NCBI RefSeq assembly: GCF_000430995.1 | Contig: NZ_HF952039.1 | Span: 83,454 to 147,453, forward strand | Direction of reading: 5' to 3' | Source: Thermobrachium celere DSM 8682 | GTDB lineage: Bacteria; Bacillota; Clostridia; Clostridiales; Caloramatoraceae | Length of the DNA: 64,000 bases | Shown here: positions 53,956-63,999 of the stretch, one piece after another | Numbering within the stretch: position 1 is the stretch's first letter | Layout of the letters: every line of letters begins with the position of its first letter | Notes under the pieces: generated by a model | What the model was told of the DNA's origin: nothing | Database searches by the model: none | Seen by the model: the letters and a program-made list of their open reading frames with translations, nothing else | Made by a program: the position numbers and the translations under genes

Positions 53956-55236
53956 TTATATAATTATAGCCTTATCCTTTAATTCCAATTCTCCATTTTT
54001 AACAACAACATCTTCTCCATCTATTAAATTCCTATATATGCCATCCTCTAAATCAACCTTAACAAATCCCTTTTTAAGTTCAACATTAAATATTCCAACT
54101 AATTTTTCATCTCCCATTTTATATGATGCAACAATAACATTATTATCGTCACAATCTATTTTATAAAATCCTTTGGCCATAATTTCCTTCTTTTTTATCT
54201 TAGCAAGTGTCTTCATATACTCAACAAATTCTTCCTTCATACCACTCCAATTTACCTTATCTATATCAAACAAACTTGGAGTGTTATCATCCTGCGCCTC
54301 TTGTCCAGCGTAAATCAAAGTTGCTCCCTTTTGGAAGTATAAAAATGCTGTCCATATTTTAAGCTTAGTCTCATCTGGTATAAGCTTCTTTGCTCTTGGT
54401 TGATCGTGGTTTTCTAAAAATCTAAGCTTTACATAATTATTGGGATATATTGCCTCTTGTAGCTTTACCCTATTTATATAATCCTTTAGAGTATTTTCCC
54501 CCTTAAAGTATCCTATATAAACATCATTCACATCATAGTCGTAGCATATGTCAAAGGCTTGATATACTTCACTATCTGAAAGCCCAACAAATCCATGTTC
54601 CCTCATTGCTAGTACAAAGCTTAAGTGGACACTTTCTGCAAGCCAAATTACACCTTCTTTAACCTTTGCAACCTCTTCCCTTGCCTTTAGCCAAAATTCA
54701 AGAGGGATAAGTGGTGCAACATCACATCTAAATCCATCCACACCTAAACTTACCCAGTATTTTAATGTTTCTATTTGATAGTCCCAAAGATCTCTGTTGT
54801 TATAGTCTAAATCTACTATATCTGTCCACTCTCCTACCTTATTTCCCATTTTTCCATCCTTTTTTCTATAGAAAAACTCAGGATGGTTTTCCACAAGGTA
54901 TGAATCTGGTGATGTATGATTATATACAACATCTATCATAACCTTCATACCTAAGCTATGTATCTTGTCTATTAATCTCTTAAAATCCTCAAGGGTTCCA
55001 TATTCAGGGTTTACAGCCCTATAATCCTTAATTGCATAGGGACATCCTAAGCTTCCCTTTTTATTTTTAACACCAATTGGATGAATAGGCATAAACCAAA
55101 TTATATCTGTACCCAATGATTTTATTCTCTCTAAATCCTCTTCAACATCTTTAAAGGTTCCATTTTTACCATGATTTCTAACATAAACAGAATAGATTAT
55201 TTTGTTTCTTAAAGTTATGTCAGTAGTCTTTGCCAT
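53956..55236 (-). CDS. Intracellular alpha-amylase family glycosidase (GH13)
   Basis: 426 aa, compact and without a signal peptide. GH13 regions: DVVYNH (about 102-107), GFRCDVAPLIP with nucleophile D172, WLAESVH with acid/base E201, and LENHDQPR with D278. The C-terminal beta domain is short (about 350-426). It degrades imported maltodextrins, complementing MalL and the neopullulanase-like enzyme. Strong SD (AAGGGGGAACTG). Downstream of the DUF362 gene with 19 bases between, so possibly in one transcript. Confidence 0.93.
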   Translation of the reverse strand: MAKTTDITLRNKIIYSVYVRNHGKNGTFKDVEEDLERIKSLGTDIIWFMPIHPIGVKNKKGSLGCPYAIKDYRAVNPEYGTLEDFKRLIDKIHSLGMKVMIDVVYNHTSPDSYLVENHPEFFYRKKDGKMGNKVGEWTDIVDLDYNNRDLWDYQIETLKYWVSLGVDGFRCDVAPLIPLEFWLKAREEVAKVKEGVIWLAESVHLSFVLAMREHGFVGLSDSEVYQAFDICYDYDVNDVYIGYFKGENTLKDYINRVKLQEAIYPNNYVKLRFLENHDQPRAKKLIPDETKLKIWTAFLYFQKGATLIYAGQEAQDDNTPSLFDIDKVNWSGMKEEFVEYMKTLAKIKKKEIMAKGFYKIDCDDNNVIVASYKMGDEKLVGIFNVELKKGFVKVDLEDGIYRNLIDGEDVVVKNGELELKDKAIII

Positions 55237-55255
55237 AACAGTTCCCCCTTTAAAA

Positions 55256-56371
55256 TCATACTTTAATTAACTCATACTCCATATTTCCTATTCCTATATT
55301 TTGTGCATGCTCTAGGCATACCCTCCAATCAGTTTTTCCATGAATTGCTGTAAACTTATCTTCAATATGTAAGTCACTATCATGATGATCGTGTATTGCA
55401 CATCCCTTTATTGTTGGTGCACTATTTACCATATCAACGCATGCCTTATCTAGCGCAACTGGGTCAAAGGATGCAGCTATACCTATGTTTGGAACAATAG
55501 GCATATCATTGTTAGACCAACAGTCACAGTTTGGTGAAACATCCATAATAAAATTAATATGGAAATGTGGTTTATCCTTAATAACTGCATATGTATATTC
55601 TGCTATCTTTTCACTTGCAATAGATGCTGCCTCATCCCAGTTAACCTGTGCAGCATTATATTGGCATACTGCAATACATTGTCCACATCCAACACACTTA
55701 TCATAATCTATAACTGCAACCCTATTTTCATTTAAGAAAATTGCATCATGGGCACAGCTTCTAACACACATTCTACATCCTACACAGTTTTTCTCCTTAA
55801 TCTTTGGCTTTGAGGATGAATGCATAAATAGTTTTCCACCTCTTGAACCTGAACCCATTCCTAAATTCTTAAGCGCACCACCAAAACCAGTCATCTCATG
55901 TCCTTTAAAATGATTCATTGAGATTATAATATCCGCATCTGCAATAGCAGAACCTATCTTTGCTGCCTTTGTATGCTTTAGATTAACTTCTATTTCTCTA
56001 TACTCTGTTCCCTTTAAACCATCTGCTATTATTACTTGACATCCAACTGTAAGTGGATTAAACCCATTTTCATAGGCTGCATCTAAATGGTCAAGGGCAT
56101 TATGTCTTCTTCCTGTATAAAGTGTGTTTGCATCTGTTAAAAATGGTTTACCACCTAGCTGCTTTATTAACTTAACTATTCTTGCTGCATAGTTTGGCCT
56201 TATATATGCAAGGTTTCCTGGTTCTCCAAAGTGTATCTTTATAGCAACATATTTTTCTTTAAAATCAATATTTTCTATTCCTGCTGCCTTAACAAGCTTT
56301 TCAAGCTTATCAAGCATATTAAACCCTGGTTTAGTTCTAAGGTCTGTAAAATATACCTTTGACTTCTCCAT
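55256..56371 (-). CDS. DUF362 protein with two 4Fe-4S clusters
   Basis: 371 aa from the ATG at 56371 (GGAGGGAAAC upstream); a longer frame to 56428 has no SD. The DUF362 domain (about 1-170, VAIKIHFGEPGNLAYIRPNYAARIV, MNHFKGHEMTGFGGALKNLGMG) is followed by a bacterial ferredoxin pair: CVGCRMCVRSCAHDAI and CVGCGQCIAVCQYNAAQ. The C-terminal part closes the DUF362 fold. It is probably a redox or maturation protein in the cytosol; the reaction is unknown. Confidence 0.9.
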   Translation of the reverse strand: MEKSKVYFTDLRTKPGFNMLDKLEKLVKAAGIENIDFKEKYVAIKIHFGEPGNLAYIRPNYAARIVKLIKQLGGKPFLTDANTLYTGRRHNALDHLDAAYENGFNPLTVGCQVIIADGLKGTEYREIEVNLKHTKAAKIGSAIADADIIISMNHFKGHEMTGFGGALKNLGMGSGSRGGKLFMHSSSKPKIKEKNCVGCRMCVRSCAHDAIFLNENRVAVIDYDKCVGCGQCIAVCQYNAAQVNWDEAASIASEKIAEYTYAVIKDKPHFHINFIMDVSPNCDCWSNNDMPIVPNIGIAASFDPVALDKACVDMVNSAPTIKGCAIHDHHDSDLHIEDKFTAIHGKTDWRVCLEHAQNIGIGNMEYELIKV

Positions 56372-56590
56372 AGTTTCCCTCCTAAAACAATAATTTCTCA
56401 AAATATTATAACACATTTGTATATACAAATATATTTATACATGGATAAATATTGCATGAATTTGTTTAGGCACATTTATTCAAATTATAAACTATTCGAA
56501 TTATTATTTATAATTATACCGAATAAGTGTTATTTTTTGAATTATTACCTAATCTTAAATATATTTTCTTGCATATTTATAAATTTGTTA

Positions 56591-56618
56591 TTGACTTTTA
56601 ACAAATTTGTAGTATAGT
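56591..56618 (+). promoter_or_regulatory. Promoter of the APC permease gene
   Basis: TTGACT (56591-56596), 16 bases, TATAGT (56613-56618), about 45 bases before the start codon. Confidence 0.65.
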
Positions 56619-56661
56619 TATTTAATGTGCTTTAAAAAAATACAGTAAAGAGGTGGAGTTA

Positions 56662-57981
56662 GTGGAAAAGGAATTAAAAAGAGAATTAGGACTTCTTCCT
56701 GCAACTGCTATAGTTGTTGGTAATATGATAGGTTCAGGTATCTTTATGGCACCACAAGGTCTTGCAGCAGCATCTAATCCAAAGTCAACAATAATTGCAT
56801 GGATTATAACGGCACTTGGTTCAATGCTTCTTGCATTAAGCTTTGCAAACCTTGGTGTTAAAATGCCAAAAACAGGTGGACCTATTGTTTATACAAGAGA
56901 GGCATTTGGAGAATTCCCTGCCTTCCTAATAGCTTGGACCTACTGGATAGGTTCTTGGGTTGGAAATGCAGCAATTATTACTGCACTTATGAATTATTTA
57001 TCCTTCTTCTTCCCTGTATTTAGTCAAAACAAACCTTTAGCCTTTTTAACATCCTCCCTAATTCTTTGGGCTTTAACCTACATCAACCTAAAGGGAGTTA
57101 AAGAAGCAGGAATAGTAAGTATGATTACAACAGTGCTAAAAATATTACCTCTAGTTGTATTTTCAGTAATTGCACTAACTCATTTTAATATATCATACTT
57201 TAATACTGTTTCTTCAAAGGAAGTTTCAGGGTTCTCAACACTTCCTGCAGCAATTGCAATAACTCTATGGTCCTTTGTTGGACTTGAAAGTGCCACAATT
57301 CCTGCAGGAGAAATAAAAGATCCTGAAAGAAATATTAAGCTAAGTACAATATATGGAACACTTATAACTGTTGCAATATATCTTGCTATATCAATACTTG
57401 CAATAGGGGCTATGCCTCAGGATATGCTAGCAAATTCAAATGCACCACTTGCTGATATTATAAACTATGCAACAGGACAAAAATGGGGTGGAACACTTAT
57501 TGCCCTAGGTGCCGTTATCTCAACTTTAGGTGCAACTTCAGGTTGGATTTTAATTACTGCAAGAAGTTCCTTTGCAGCAGCAGAGGATAAGATGTTCCCT
57601 CAAATTTTTGCAAAGGTTCATCCAAAATATAATACTCCTTCTGCATCACTTATAATAAGTGGTATAGCTGCAAACATTCTTCTTGTTATGAACTATGTTT
57701 CAAGCTTAACTTCAGCTTTTAACTTTATGCTACTTCTTGCAACACTTTCATTCCTACCTGCATATTCATTTACAGCCGCAGCAGAGATACTACTTCTAAA
57801 AAATAAGGATAAAAACTTTAACTTAGTAAACTTTATAAAGAGCTCCTTTATATCAATACTTGCCTTTGCATATTCAATATATGCAATCTATGGAACAGGT
57901 GCAGAGGTTGTAATGTATGGGTTTATATTAATGCTTATTGGAATTCCTTTTTATGTGTATCAAAAAATACAAAATAGATAA
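56662..57981 (+). CDS. APC-family amino acid permease
   Basis: 439 aa from the GTG at 56662 (AGAGGTGGA upstream; a GTG at 56653 lies in that SD). Twelve membrane segments. The first helix carries VVGNMIGSGIFMAPQGLAA, the unwound substrate-binding motif of the APC fold; GGPIVYTREAFGEFPAF and LWSFVGLESATIPAGEIKDPERN are further family blocks. It resembles APA-type amino-acid antiporters/permeases. Substrate not determined. Monocistronic. Confidence 0.93.
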   Translation: MEKELKRELGLLPATAIVVGNMIGSGIFMAPQGLAAASNPKSTIIAWIITALGSMLLALSFANLGVKMPKTGGPIVYTREAFGEFPAFLIAWTYWIGSWVGNAAIITALMNYLSFFFPVFSQNKPLAFLTSSLILWALTYINLKGVKEAGIVSMITTVLKILPLVVFSVIALTHFNISYFNTVSSKEVSGFSTLPAAIAITLWSFVGLESATIPAGEIKDPERNIKLSTIYGTLITVAIYLAISILAIGAMPQDMLANSNAPLADIINYATGQKWGGTLIALGAVISTLGATSGWILITARSSFAAAEDKMFPQIFAKVHPKYNTPSASLIISGIAANILLVMNYVSSLTSAFNFMLLLATLSFLPAYSFTAAAEILLLKNKDKNFNLVNFIKSSFISILAFAYSIYAIYGTGAEVVMYGFILMLIGIPFYVYQKIQNR

Positions 57982-58016
57982 AATAACCACTTAGGGTTTA
58001 TTCCTAAGTGGTTATT
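57981..58016. terminator. Bidirectional terminator
   Basis: AAATAACCACTTAGG / CCTAAGTGGTTATTT perfect 15-bp stem between the convergent permease and membrane-protein genes. Confidence 0.9.
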
Positions 58017-58017
58017 T

Positions 58018-59700
58018 TTATATTTTATGTGAAGTTAACGCTTTACCCTTATAAATCTTTCTGTTTTTAAAATTGAATGCCTTAAAGTAATAATAAACTG
58101 TAATACCTACTAAAAAAATTATATAAATCAAATAAATAAGGGTATAAATTTTAACTTTATCTATACTAATTGGATCATTACAACTCTTATATATAAAGCT
58201 ATGTACTACCCCAAAGACTATTGATATCACCACATATTTAATTGCTGATAAACATCCGTTTCCTGAACCTTCAACCAAATTTACATCAATAGTAAAAGGC
58301 AATTTAATCTCCATATCATTTAGATAAATTAAACACATAAGTATCATAGTTATTATTACTACAATATACTCTAATACTCCAATTTCCTTAAAAATAATAG
58401 AAAATAACAACAGGCTCAAAATAAATATAGGAAAAATAAAATTTAGAAATATAGCCTTTACTGCACCCTTTATAATAGGTTCAGTTTCTTCTATAGGTAA
58501 AACTTCATATATATACGCTGCTTTAAAGCTACTTGTATACAAAATATACTCAAGCTTTGTTGCTAAAAATATGATAATACCATAAACCACCAAAAACCAC
58601 GAACCCGAACCTACATTTTCCCCCTTAAGTACATCTCTTATTAATGGCGCTATAAATATTACAGCACTTGATAGTCCTGCAGCCATCTTTTGTTTTAAAA
58701 GTCTATCTCTCTTAAACATTGACTTTGCAAATATATAAGAACTTTTTTCAATAGGATTTTTAATCAATAAATCTGTAAACCAACCCCTCTTCATTTTAGC
58801 TTGACTCTTATCTCCCATATTAAATTTATATAAATTTCTTTCCAGTTCAACTAATATATATTTTATAGTTACTATGAAAAATATAACCGTTATTAAACAT
58901 CCTATTACAAAAGAAACTAAGTACTTTAGACTAAACTCTCCTAAAATAATATTAAATATTGCTGAATACCAAGTAGAAGGCAGAATAAATATGGCTTTTG
59001 AATTTTGTACTACATAGGAAGAACGTTGAATTATGCCTACACCAAATTGATAGAAAAGGACACTGCCTATTATAAAAACTATTTGAAAATAGTTTACGAT
59101 ATCCTTTAATTTTTCACCATCATAGTATTTAAGTATTAATGAGTACATAAAAATAGTTAAAGAAACTGAAAACATCATAATTAAAGGAAATACTATAAGC
59201 ATCGAAATTAAATATTTATAACCAAAAATATACGTTCCTATTGCAGTTGGTAATATTGTAAGCATAATCATAATTGAAATTAAATATATAATTACATATG
59301 TTATTCTAATCGATGATAATGTTTTTACATCTATAGGCATTGAGCCTAATATGTTTTTATCAGATGTGCTCAATATTATTGAACTAAAGTCATGCACTAG
59401 GCTTAAGAATATAAAAAATATTATAATTGCAATTGAAAAATTGGATATTTGTTCTATATTATTTAACACAAAAGCAAGAGATGGTACTAAGCCTAAAAAT
59501 ATAACTCCAAATATAAAGGATTTAATTTCAGATTTCTTGCTTAAGCCTTCACCTATATAATCCTTATACAGAGATTTTCTTCCACGCCTATCGTTTTTAA
59601 ATTTAATCTCTAATATTTTATAAAGCATCTCATAATCTACTTTAAAGTAATTGAATATAAACTTTAATTTACTTAACAGTTTTAAAAGTAACAATTCCAT
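58018..59700 (-). CDS. ABC-2-like multi-pass membrane protein without its ATPase
   Basis: 560 aa, about fourteen membrane segments. The region ILSTSDKNILGSMPIDVKTLSSIRI (about 109-133) and the repeat-like KLEYILYTSSFKAAYIYEVLPIEE in the second half resemble large ABC-2 exporter permeases in which STSDKN...LLPI loops contact the ATPase. Such genes are normally next to an ATP-binding subunit; none is adjacent here. The substrate is unknown. The start shows a weak SD (AAGGAGAGGATATAT) close to the ATG at 59700. Confidence 0.7.
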   Translation of the reverse strand: MELLLLKLLSKLKFIFNYFKVDYEMLYKILEIKFKNDRRGRKSLYKDYIGEGLSKKSEIKSFIFGVIFLGLVPSLAFVLNNIEQISNFSIAIIIFFIFLSLVHDFSSIILSTSDKNILGSMPIDVKTLSSIRITYVIIYLISIMIMLTILPTAIGTYIFGYKYLISMLIVFPLIMMFSVSLTIFMYSLILKYYDGEKLKDIVNYFQIVFIIGSVLFYQFGVGIIQRSSYVVQNSKAIFILPSTWYSAIFNIILGEFSLKYLVSFVIGCLITVIFFIVTIKYILVELERNLYKFNMGDKSQAKMKRGWFTDLLIKNPIEKSSYIFAKSMFKRDRLLKQKMAAGLSSAVIFIAPLIRDVLKGENVGSGSWFLVVYGIIIFLATKLEYILYTSSFKAAYIYEVLPIEETEPIIKGAVKAIFLNFIFPIFILSLLLFSIIFKEIGVLEYIVVIITMILMCLIYLNDMEIKLPFTIDVNLVEGSGNGCLSAIKYVVISIVFGVVHSFIYKSCNDPISIDKVKIYTLIYLIYIIFLVGITVYYYFKAFNFKNRKIYKGKALTSHKI

Positions 59701-59783
59701 ATATATATCCTCTCCTTATTTATACAATAATATTTAATATTACCATAAAATGCTAGATAAATAAATAACAAAAAAGTAAATTA

Positions 59784-59810
59784 AGGTCGCCCATGTATTA
59801 GGGGCGACCT
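59784..59810 (-). terminator. Terminator after the alanine symporter gene
   Basis: AGGTCGCCC / GGGCGACCT 9-bp stem, followed on the minus strand by TTAATTTACTTTTTT. Confidence 0.8.
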
Positions 59811-59817
59811 ATAAATT

Positions 59818-61347
59818 CTATTTCCATACATCTGTTTCTACTCCTATATCCTTTGAAACAAACCTACTTCCTTCATTTTTCTCATAATGTTTCAAAGTAT
59901 CTACTACAATTTTTGAAGCTACAAGTAATATTGGTACGTTGGCAAATACAACCATTATATTTACAAAATCTGATATATACCATAGGTTACCAAGTTCAAG
60001 CCCTGCAAGAACTGTCAAAACTCCAAAAGGAACAAAGAAGAGAGCACCTAATGCACGGATGAAGTTTATAAATTTACTGCTCTTTGTAATAAAGTTACCT
60101 GATATTTCTGCAAAGAGTATAAGTCCTATTAAAGTTGTAAAGGCAAATAGTGCATAGCATAATGAAAGTATGCTTTGAACTATTGAATCTAGAGAAGTTC
60201 CTGGGATAAGGTATTTTACAGATTCCATATAAACAGTGATCTTTGAATTTCTAATTGCATCCCAAGCAACTCCTGCTTCTCCTGTCCAAAGATGTGCCAT
60301 TACAACTAAAAATCCTGTTAGTGTACATATAACCATAGTATCAAGGAAAACACCTATAATTTGAACAAATCCCTGTTCTGCTGGGTGTTTGTTTTCAGAT
60401 ACTGCTGCAGCCATTGTAATTGTACCTTGACCTGCTTCGTTTGACATTAAACCTCTCTTTACACCTTGAGATAATGCTATTCCAAAGGCACCTCCAAAAA
60501 CTGCCTCTGGTTTAAAGGCCCCAACAAAAACTTCCTTAAAGAAATATGGGATTAATCTTATATTGATTAGTACAATTACTATAACAATTGTAAAATATAC
60601 AACAGCCATTATTGGAACTAAATAATCTGTAACCTTTGTAACACGTCTTAAACCACCAAATACAATTATTATAACTGAAATTGTTAATAGTATTCCTATT
60701 GCATAATAAACAGTTGATTGACGTCCATGGGTAACTCCTGTTAATGAATCTGCAACAGATCCTAAAGCTGTAAAGAGGTGGAATGTCTGCCCTGGAACGC
60801 AGAATAGAGCATATATTATAAATATAACTGAAAGGAATACTCCAACCCATCTTCTGTTACCAAATATCTTCATACCATAGAAGGGAAGACCTCCAACATA
60901 TTCTTTATCCTTCTTTTCTTTAAAAAGTTGTGCAAGTACGGCTTCAGCAAAGGCAAGGGACATTCCAAAGAAGGCTGACACCCACATCCAAAATAGTGCC
61001 CCTGGACCTCCAACCGATACAGCACCTGTAACCCCCATTATATTTCCTGGACCTATACGCATAGCAGAACTTAAAAGGAATGCTGCAAGAGGGCTTATTC
61101 CTGTTTTTGCTACCCTCTGCTCTGTTAATATTTTAAGTCCTGTTTTAAACCTCTTAATCTGTACAAAGCCTGTTCTAATTGTAAAATATATTCCTGAACC
61201 TATTAGAAGTAAAATTGCAAATGTAAATTTACCAAGTACAGGAATATTAGAATACCACTTGTAGTTTGTTGGGAAATCCCATAGGAAATCTGTAATTGGA
61301 ACTATAAACTCAAAAAATTTATTAATGGAATCAAAAAAGGCATTCAT
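59818..61347 (-). CDS. Sodium:alanine symporter (AGCS family)
   Basis: 509 aa, about eleven membrane segments. Family blocks: GIYFTIRTGFVQIKRF (about 53-68), the signature GPGNIMGVTGAVSVGGPGALFWMW (about 98-121), FGIALSQGVKRGLMSNEAGQGT (about 285-306) and AALSENKHP-like AAAVSENKHPAEQG. It imports alanine or glycine with sodium. It lies just downstream of the aminotransferase gene on the same strand (20 bases), so the two may form an amino-acid uptake and degradation unit. Confidence 0.95.
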   Translation of the reverse strand: MNAFFDSINKFFEFIVPITDFLWDFPTNYKWYSNIPVLGKFTFAILLLIGSGIYFTIRTGFVQIKRFKTGLKILTEQRVAKTGISPLAAFLLSSAMRIGPGNIMGVTGAVSVGGPGALFWMWVSAFFGMSLAFAEAVLAQLFKEKKDKEYVGGLPFYGMKIFGNRRWVGVFLSVIFIIYALFCVPGQTFHLFTALGSVADSLTGVTHGRQSTVYYAIGILLTISVIIIVFGGLRRVTKVTDYLVPIMAVVYFTIVIVIVLINIRLIPYFFKEVFVGAFKPEAVFGGAFGIALSQGVKRGLMSNEAGQGTITMAAAVSENKHPAEQGFVQIIGVFLDTMVICTLTGFLVVMAHLWTGEAGVAWDAIRNSKITVYMESVKYLIPGTSLDSIVQSILSLCYALFAFTTLIGLILFAEISGNFITKSSKFINFIRALGALFFVPFGVLTVLAGLELGNLWYISDFVNIMVVFANVPILLVASKIVVDTLKHYEKNEGSRFVSKDIGVETDVWK

Positions 61348-61367
61348 ATTTAACCTCCATTACTTAA

Positions 61368-62543
61368 TTAAATTTTACTAAATACATTTTTGATTCTTAC
61401 AATTGCCTCCTCAAGCAAATATCTTGGGCAAGCGATATTAATTCTTTGAAATCCCCTCCCTTCTTCTCCAAATATTGAACCTTCTTGAAGTGCTACCTTT
61501 GCCTTTTCTTGAAGCAATCTTGATATTTCTTTATCCGAAAGTTTAAATTCCCTAAAATCAAGCCATACAAGATAAGTACCTTCTGGTTTAATTATTTTTA
61601 ATTTAGGTATGTTCTCTTTTATATACCTTTCAAGGAAATTATAGTTCTCCTCTAAATAATCTATTAACGCATTAAGCCAGCCTTCTCCTTTTCTATATCC
61701 TGCCTCTATTGCTACAAGACTAAAGGCATTATTTCTTCTTATATCAAGAACCGCAAGCTCATCTTGGAAGGCTTCTAATTCTTCTTTTCTTGGGAACTGT
61801 ACAAAGGATGCTTGAAGACCTGCAATATTGAATGTTTTTGTTGGTGAAAAGCAGGTTATAGTGATGTCTTCAACCTCTTTAGATAAGGATGCAAATGGAG
61901 TAAATTTATAATCTTTATATACAATATCTCTCCATATTTCATCTGAAATAACTCTAACATTGTATTTTAAGCATATTTCAGCCATTCTTGTAAGCTCTTC
62001 TTTTGTCCATACTCTTCCAACAGGGTTATGTGGGTTACATAGTATAAACCACTTTAAATCTGGGTCTTTACACTTCTCTTCAAAGTCATCAAAATCGATT
62101 ATGTATCTACCATTAACCTCCTTTAGTGGATTTGTTACAAGTGTTCTTTTATTCTTTTTTACTACACTGCTAAAGGGTTGATAAACTGGTGGTTGGATTA
62201 ATATCTTGTCACTACTATTTGTAAATAGCCTAATTATGAGCGATATCGATGGAATTACTCCTGGAGAATGGATTAATGTTTTTTGGTCTATTTCATATCC
62301 ATACCTTCTTTTAGTCCAATCACAGGCACTTTGGTAGTAGGAATCTGGTCTATAGACATAACCAAATATCCTCTGTTCAAGCTTCTCCTTCATAGCTTCA
62401 TATATTTCTGGTGCTACTTCAAAATCCATATCTGCAACCCAAAGGGGAATTAAATCATTTGATATAAAGTGTCTATCCATCTCACTCCATTTTGCTGAAT
62501 GGTTTTTGCTTCTATCTACCTTTTTATCAAAATTGTACTTCAT
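61368..62543 (-). CDS. patB: PatB/MalY-type PLP aminotransferase (cystathionine beta-lyase)
   Basis: 391 aa, class I/II aminotransferase fold. The N-terminus WSEMDRHFISNDLIPLWVADMDFEVAPEI is diagnostic for the MalY/PatB group. Later motifs are CNPHNPVGRVWTKEEL, SDEIWRDIVY and the PLP lysine in SPTKTFNIAGLQ. These enzymes cleave C-S bonds of cystathionine or cysteine, and some also act as aminotransferases. A regulatory effect on maltose genes is known for E. coli MalY, but nothing here shows that. SD TAGGAGGAG. Confidence 0.93.
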   Translation of the reverse strand: MKYNFDKKVDRSKNHSAKWSEMDRHFISNDLIPLWVADMDFEVAPEIYEAMKEKLEQRIFGYVYRPDSYYQSACDWTKRRYGYEIDQKTLIHSPGVIPSISLIIRLFTNSSDKILIQPPVYQPFSSVVKKNKRTLVTNPLKEVNGRYIIDFDDFEEKCKDPDLKWFILCNPHNPVGRVWTKEELTRMAEICLKYNVRVISDEIWRDIVYKDYKFTPFASLSKEVEDITITCFSPTKTFNIAGLQASFVQFPRKEELEAFQDELAVLDIRRNNAFSLVAIEAGYRKGEGWLNALIDYLEENYNFLERYIKENIPKLKIIKPEGTYLVWLDFREFKLSDKEISRLLQEKAKVALQEGSIFGEEGRGFQRINIACPRYLLEEAIVRIKNVFSKI

Positions 62544-62664
62544 AATACTCCTCCTAATCTATTAATAGATGTTATATTTAATGTATCATTAATTTTTATA
62601 AGCATAAAGATTATTTTTATAATAAATATATTCAAATTCTAATAATAAAATACTGAGTAATATA

Positions 62665-62702
62665 AAAGGCCAAAGTATTTAATACAATACTACGGCCTTT
62701 TT
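62665..62702 (-). terminator. Terminator after the cupin gene
   Basis: AAAGGCC...AGTATT / AATACT...GGCCTTT interrupted stem with T-rich tails. Confidence 0.7.
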
Positions 62703-62716
62703 AAGTGAATATGCTA

Positions 62717-63031
62717 TTATTTAGCTGGTGCTGGAGCCTTTACAACAATTAATTCTAAAACTTCATCGTGCTTATTGCCAACATTCATCTTTGTATTAAA
62801 GGGTATTTTTAATACTGTACCCTGTTTGTATTCGTGAATTTCCTGTTCATTTAGTCCAATTGATAGTGTTCCTCTTACAACTGTCATATAAACATTTGAA
62901 TTTGAAAAGTGTTCAGGAAGTCCCTCGCCCTTGTTAAAAATCATATGGATGTAGTGTATATTTTCATCCATAATAACCTTCTCAACTGCTTTTTCATTGC
63001 CAAGTGCAAGTTGATATACCTTTTCAACCAT
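62717..63031 (-). CDS. Small cupin-domain protein
   Basis: 104 aa, one cupin barrel. Motif 1 is represented by FNKGEGLPEHFSNSNVYMTVVRGTL (metal-ligand pattern reduced to E and H) and motif 2 by VLKIPFNTKMNVGNKHDEVLELIVV. The usual His pair of motif 1 is incomplete, so metal binding is uncertain. Such stand-alone cupins are often sugar- or metabolite-binding or of unknown role. Good SD (TGGGAGGA). Confidence 0.85.
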   Translation of the reverse strand: MVEKVYQLALGNEKAVEKVIMDENIHYIHMIFNKGEGLPEHFSNSNVYMTVVRGTLSIGLNEQEIHEYKQGTVLKIPFNTKMNVGNKHDEVLELIVVKAPAPAK

Positions 63032-63488
63032 ATCTCATTCCTCCCAATGCATTTTTATTTAATTTAACACAAATAAAAGCACTATATCTATGATATAAAT
63101 CACAATTTTATTAATTTATTATTTATTAATAAAAAAATATATCTTTTTAATAAATATCGGAGCGTAGCCCAAAATTTTTTTAAATATTCACCTGTTTTAT
63201 ATGCTTGATAAAATAAAATTACACACATTCTAACTTTAAAAGAGGTAATTAACAAGTTCATTTTAGAGTTTTTAAAAAAATTTACTAGATATTAAAAATG
63301 TTATTAAAACAAAAATACTCAATACTAGCAATCATGATGGGATTTGTTTAAAAATGATAAAAAACTTTTACTTGCCTTTGTTATAATTCTCAAAATCGTA
63401 TAATTCACACAATTATAGAACTTGATAGATTTTATTGCATTAGATACACTATGTAAGCTGTAGAAATAGTTAAAAAGCGTATACTGTA
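63032..63488. other. AT-rich intergenic stretch, no gene seen
   Basis: The 457 bases between the cupin promoter side and the IS21-type element contain long A/T runs and no open frame with an SD. I see no recognised RNA, operator or repeat. It may include remnants of older insertions. Confidence 0.5.
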
Positions 63489-63490
63489 AA

Positions 63491-63541
63491 TGTCAATATA
63501 TTTTTGCACAAAAAGTGGAATATATTTATGTACAAAAATTG
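63491..63541 (-). repeat. Terminal region of an IS21-type element with two tandem 23-bp repeats
   Basis: AATATATTTTTGCACAAAAA (63495) and AATATATTTATGTACAAAAA (63519) begin two 23-base direct repeats that match at 20 positions. They lie just outside the istB stop codon. IS21-family ends carry such multiple transposase-binding repeats; the element edge is probably near TGTCAATATA at 63491. Confidence 0.65.
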
Positions 63542-63543
63542 TA

Positions 63544-63999
63544 CTATGATGATGTATTGGAAGAACTGTTAAAATATTTCATTTTAGATTTTAATCTGTA
63601 TGAAGGACCTTTTATAGATATAACATGTGAATGATGTAATAATCTATCCAATATTGCATTAGCAATTGTTGCTGAACCAAATACTTCTCCCCAACTTGAA
63701 AAAGGCATGTTAGTTGTAATAATGGTTGAGTGTTTTTCATATCGTTTAGATATTAGTTGAAAAAATATATTGGCTGTATCTATATCAATAGGTAAATATC
63801 CAACTTCATCAATTATTAAAACTTTATATTTTGAAAAATGCTTCAATCTTGCTTCTAAACGGTTTTCAGCTAACGCTTTTTTAAGTTGAGCCATTAGTTC
63901 TTGAAAATGAATGAAATAAGTTGAATACCTGTGTTTGGCACATTCAATTCCTAAAGAAGTAGCAAGATGCGTCTTACCAACACCAGGTGTTCCTACAAA
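63544..63999 (-). CDS. istB: IS21-family helper ATPase IstB, truncated by window edge
   Basis: The frame is open to the right window edge, so the N-terminus is missing; 152 codons are visible. Walker A is GTPGVGKTHL at the edge, followed by HFQELMAQLKKAL, Walker B KVLIIDEVGYLPID, the sensor region STIITTNMPFSSWGEVFG, and DRLLHHSHVISIKGPSYRLK. This is the DnaC-like AAA+ protein that selects targets for the IstA transposase. The C-terminus looks complete. IstA should lie to the right, beyond the window. Confidence 0.95.
   Translation of the reverse strand, partial: FVGTPGVGKTHLATSLGIECAKHRYSTYFIHFQELMAQLKKALAENRLEARLKHFSKYKVLIIDEVGYLPIDIDTANIFFQLISKRYEKHSTIITTNMPFSSWGEVFGSATIANAILDRLLHHSHVISIKGPSYRLKSKMKYFNSSSNTSS

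Noticed and set aside
50259..63999. The IS21-type element as the parent of the inverted-repeat cassette
   Set aside because: The termini differ: the cassette ends AGTGCCACCC..., while the IS end has AATATATTT-type tandem repeats.
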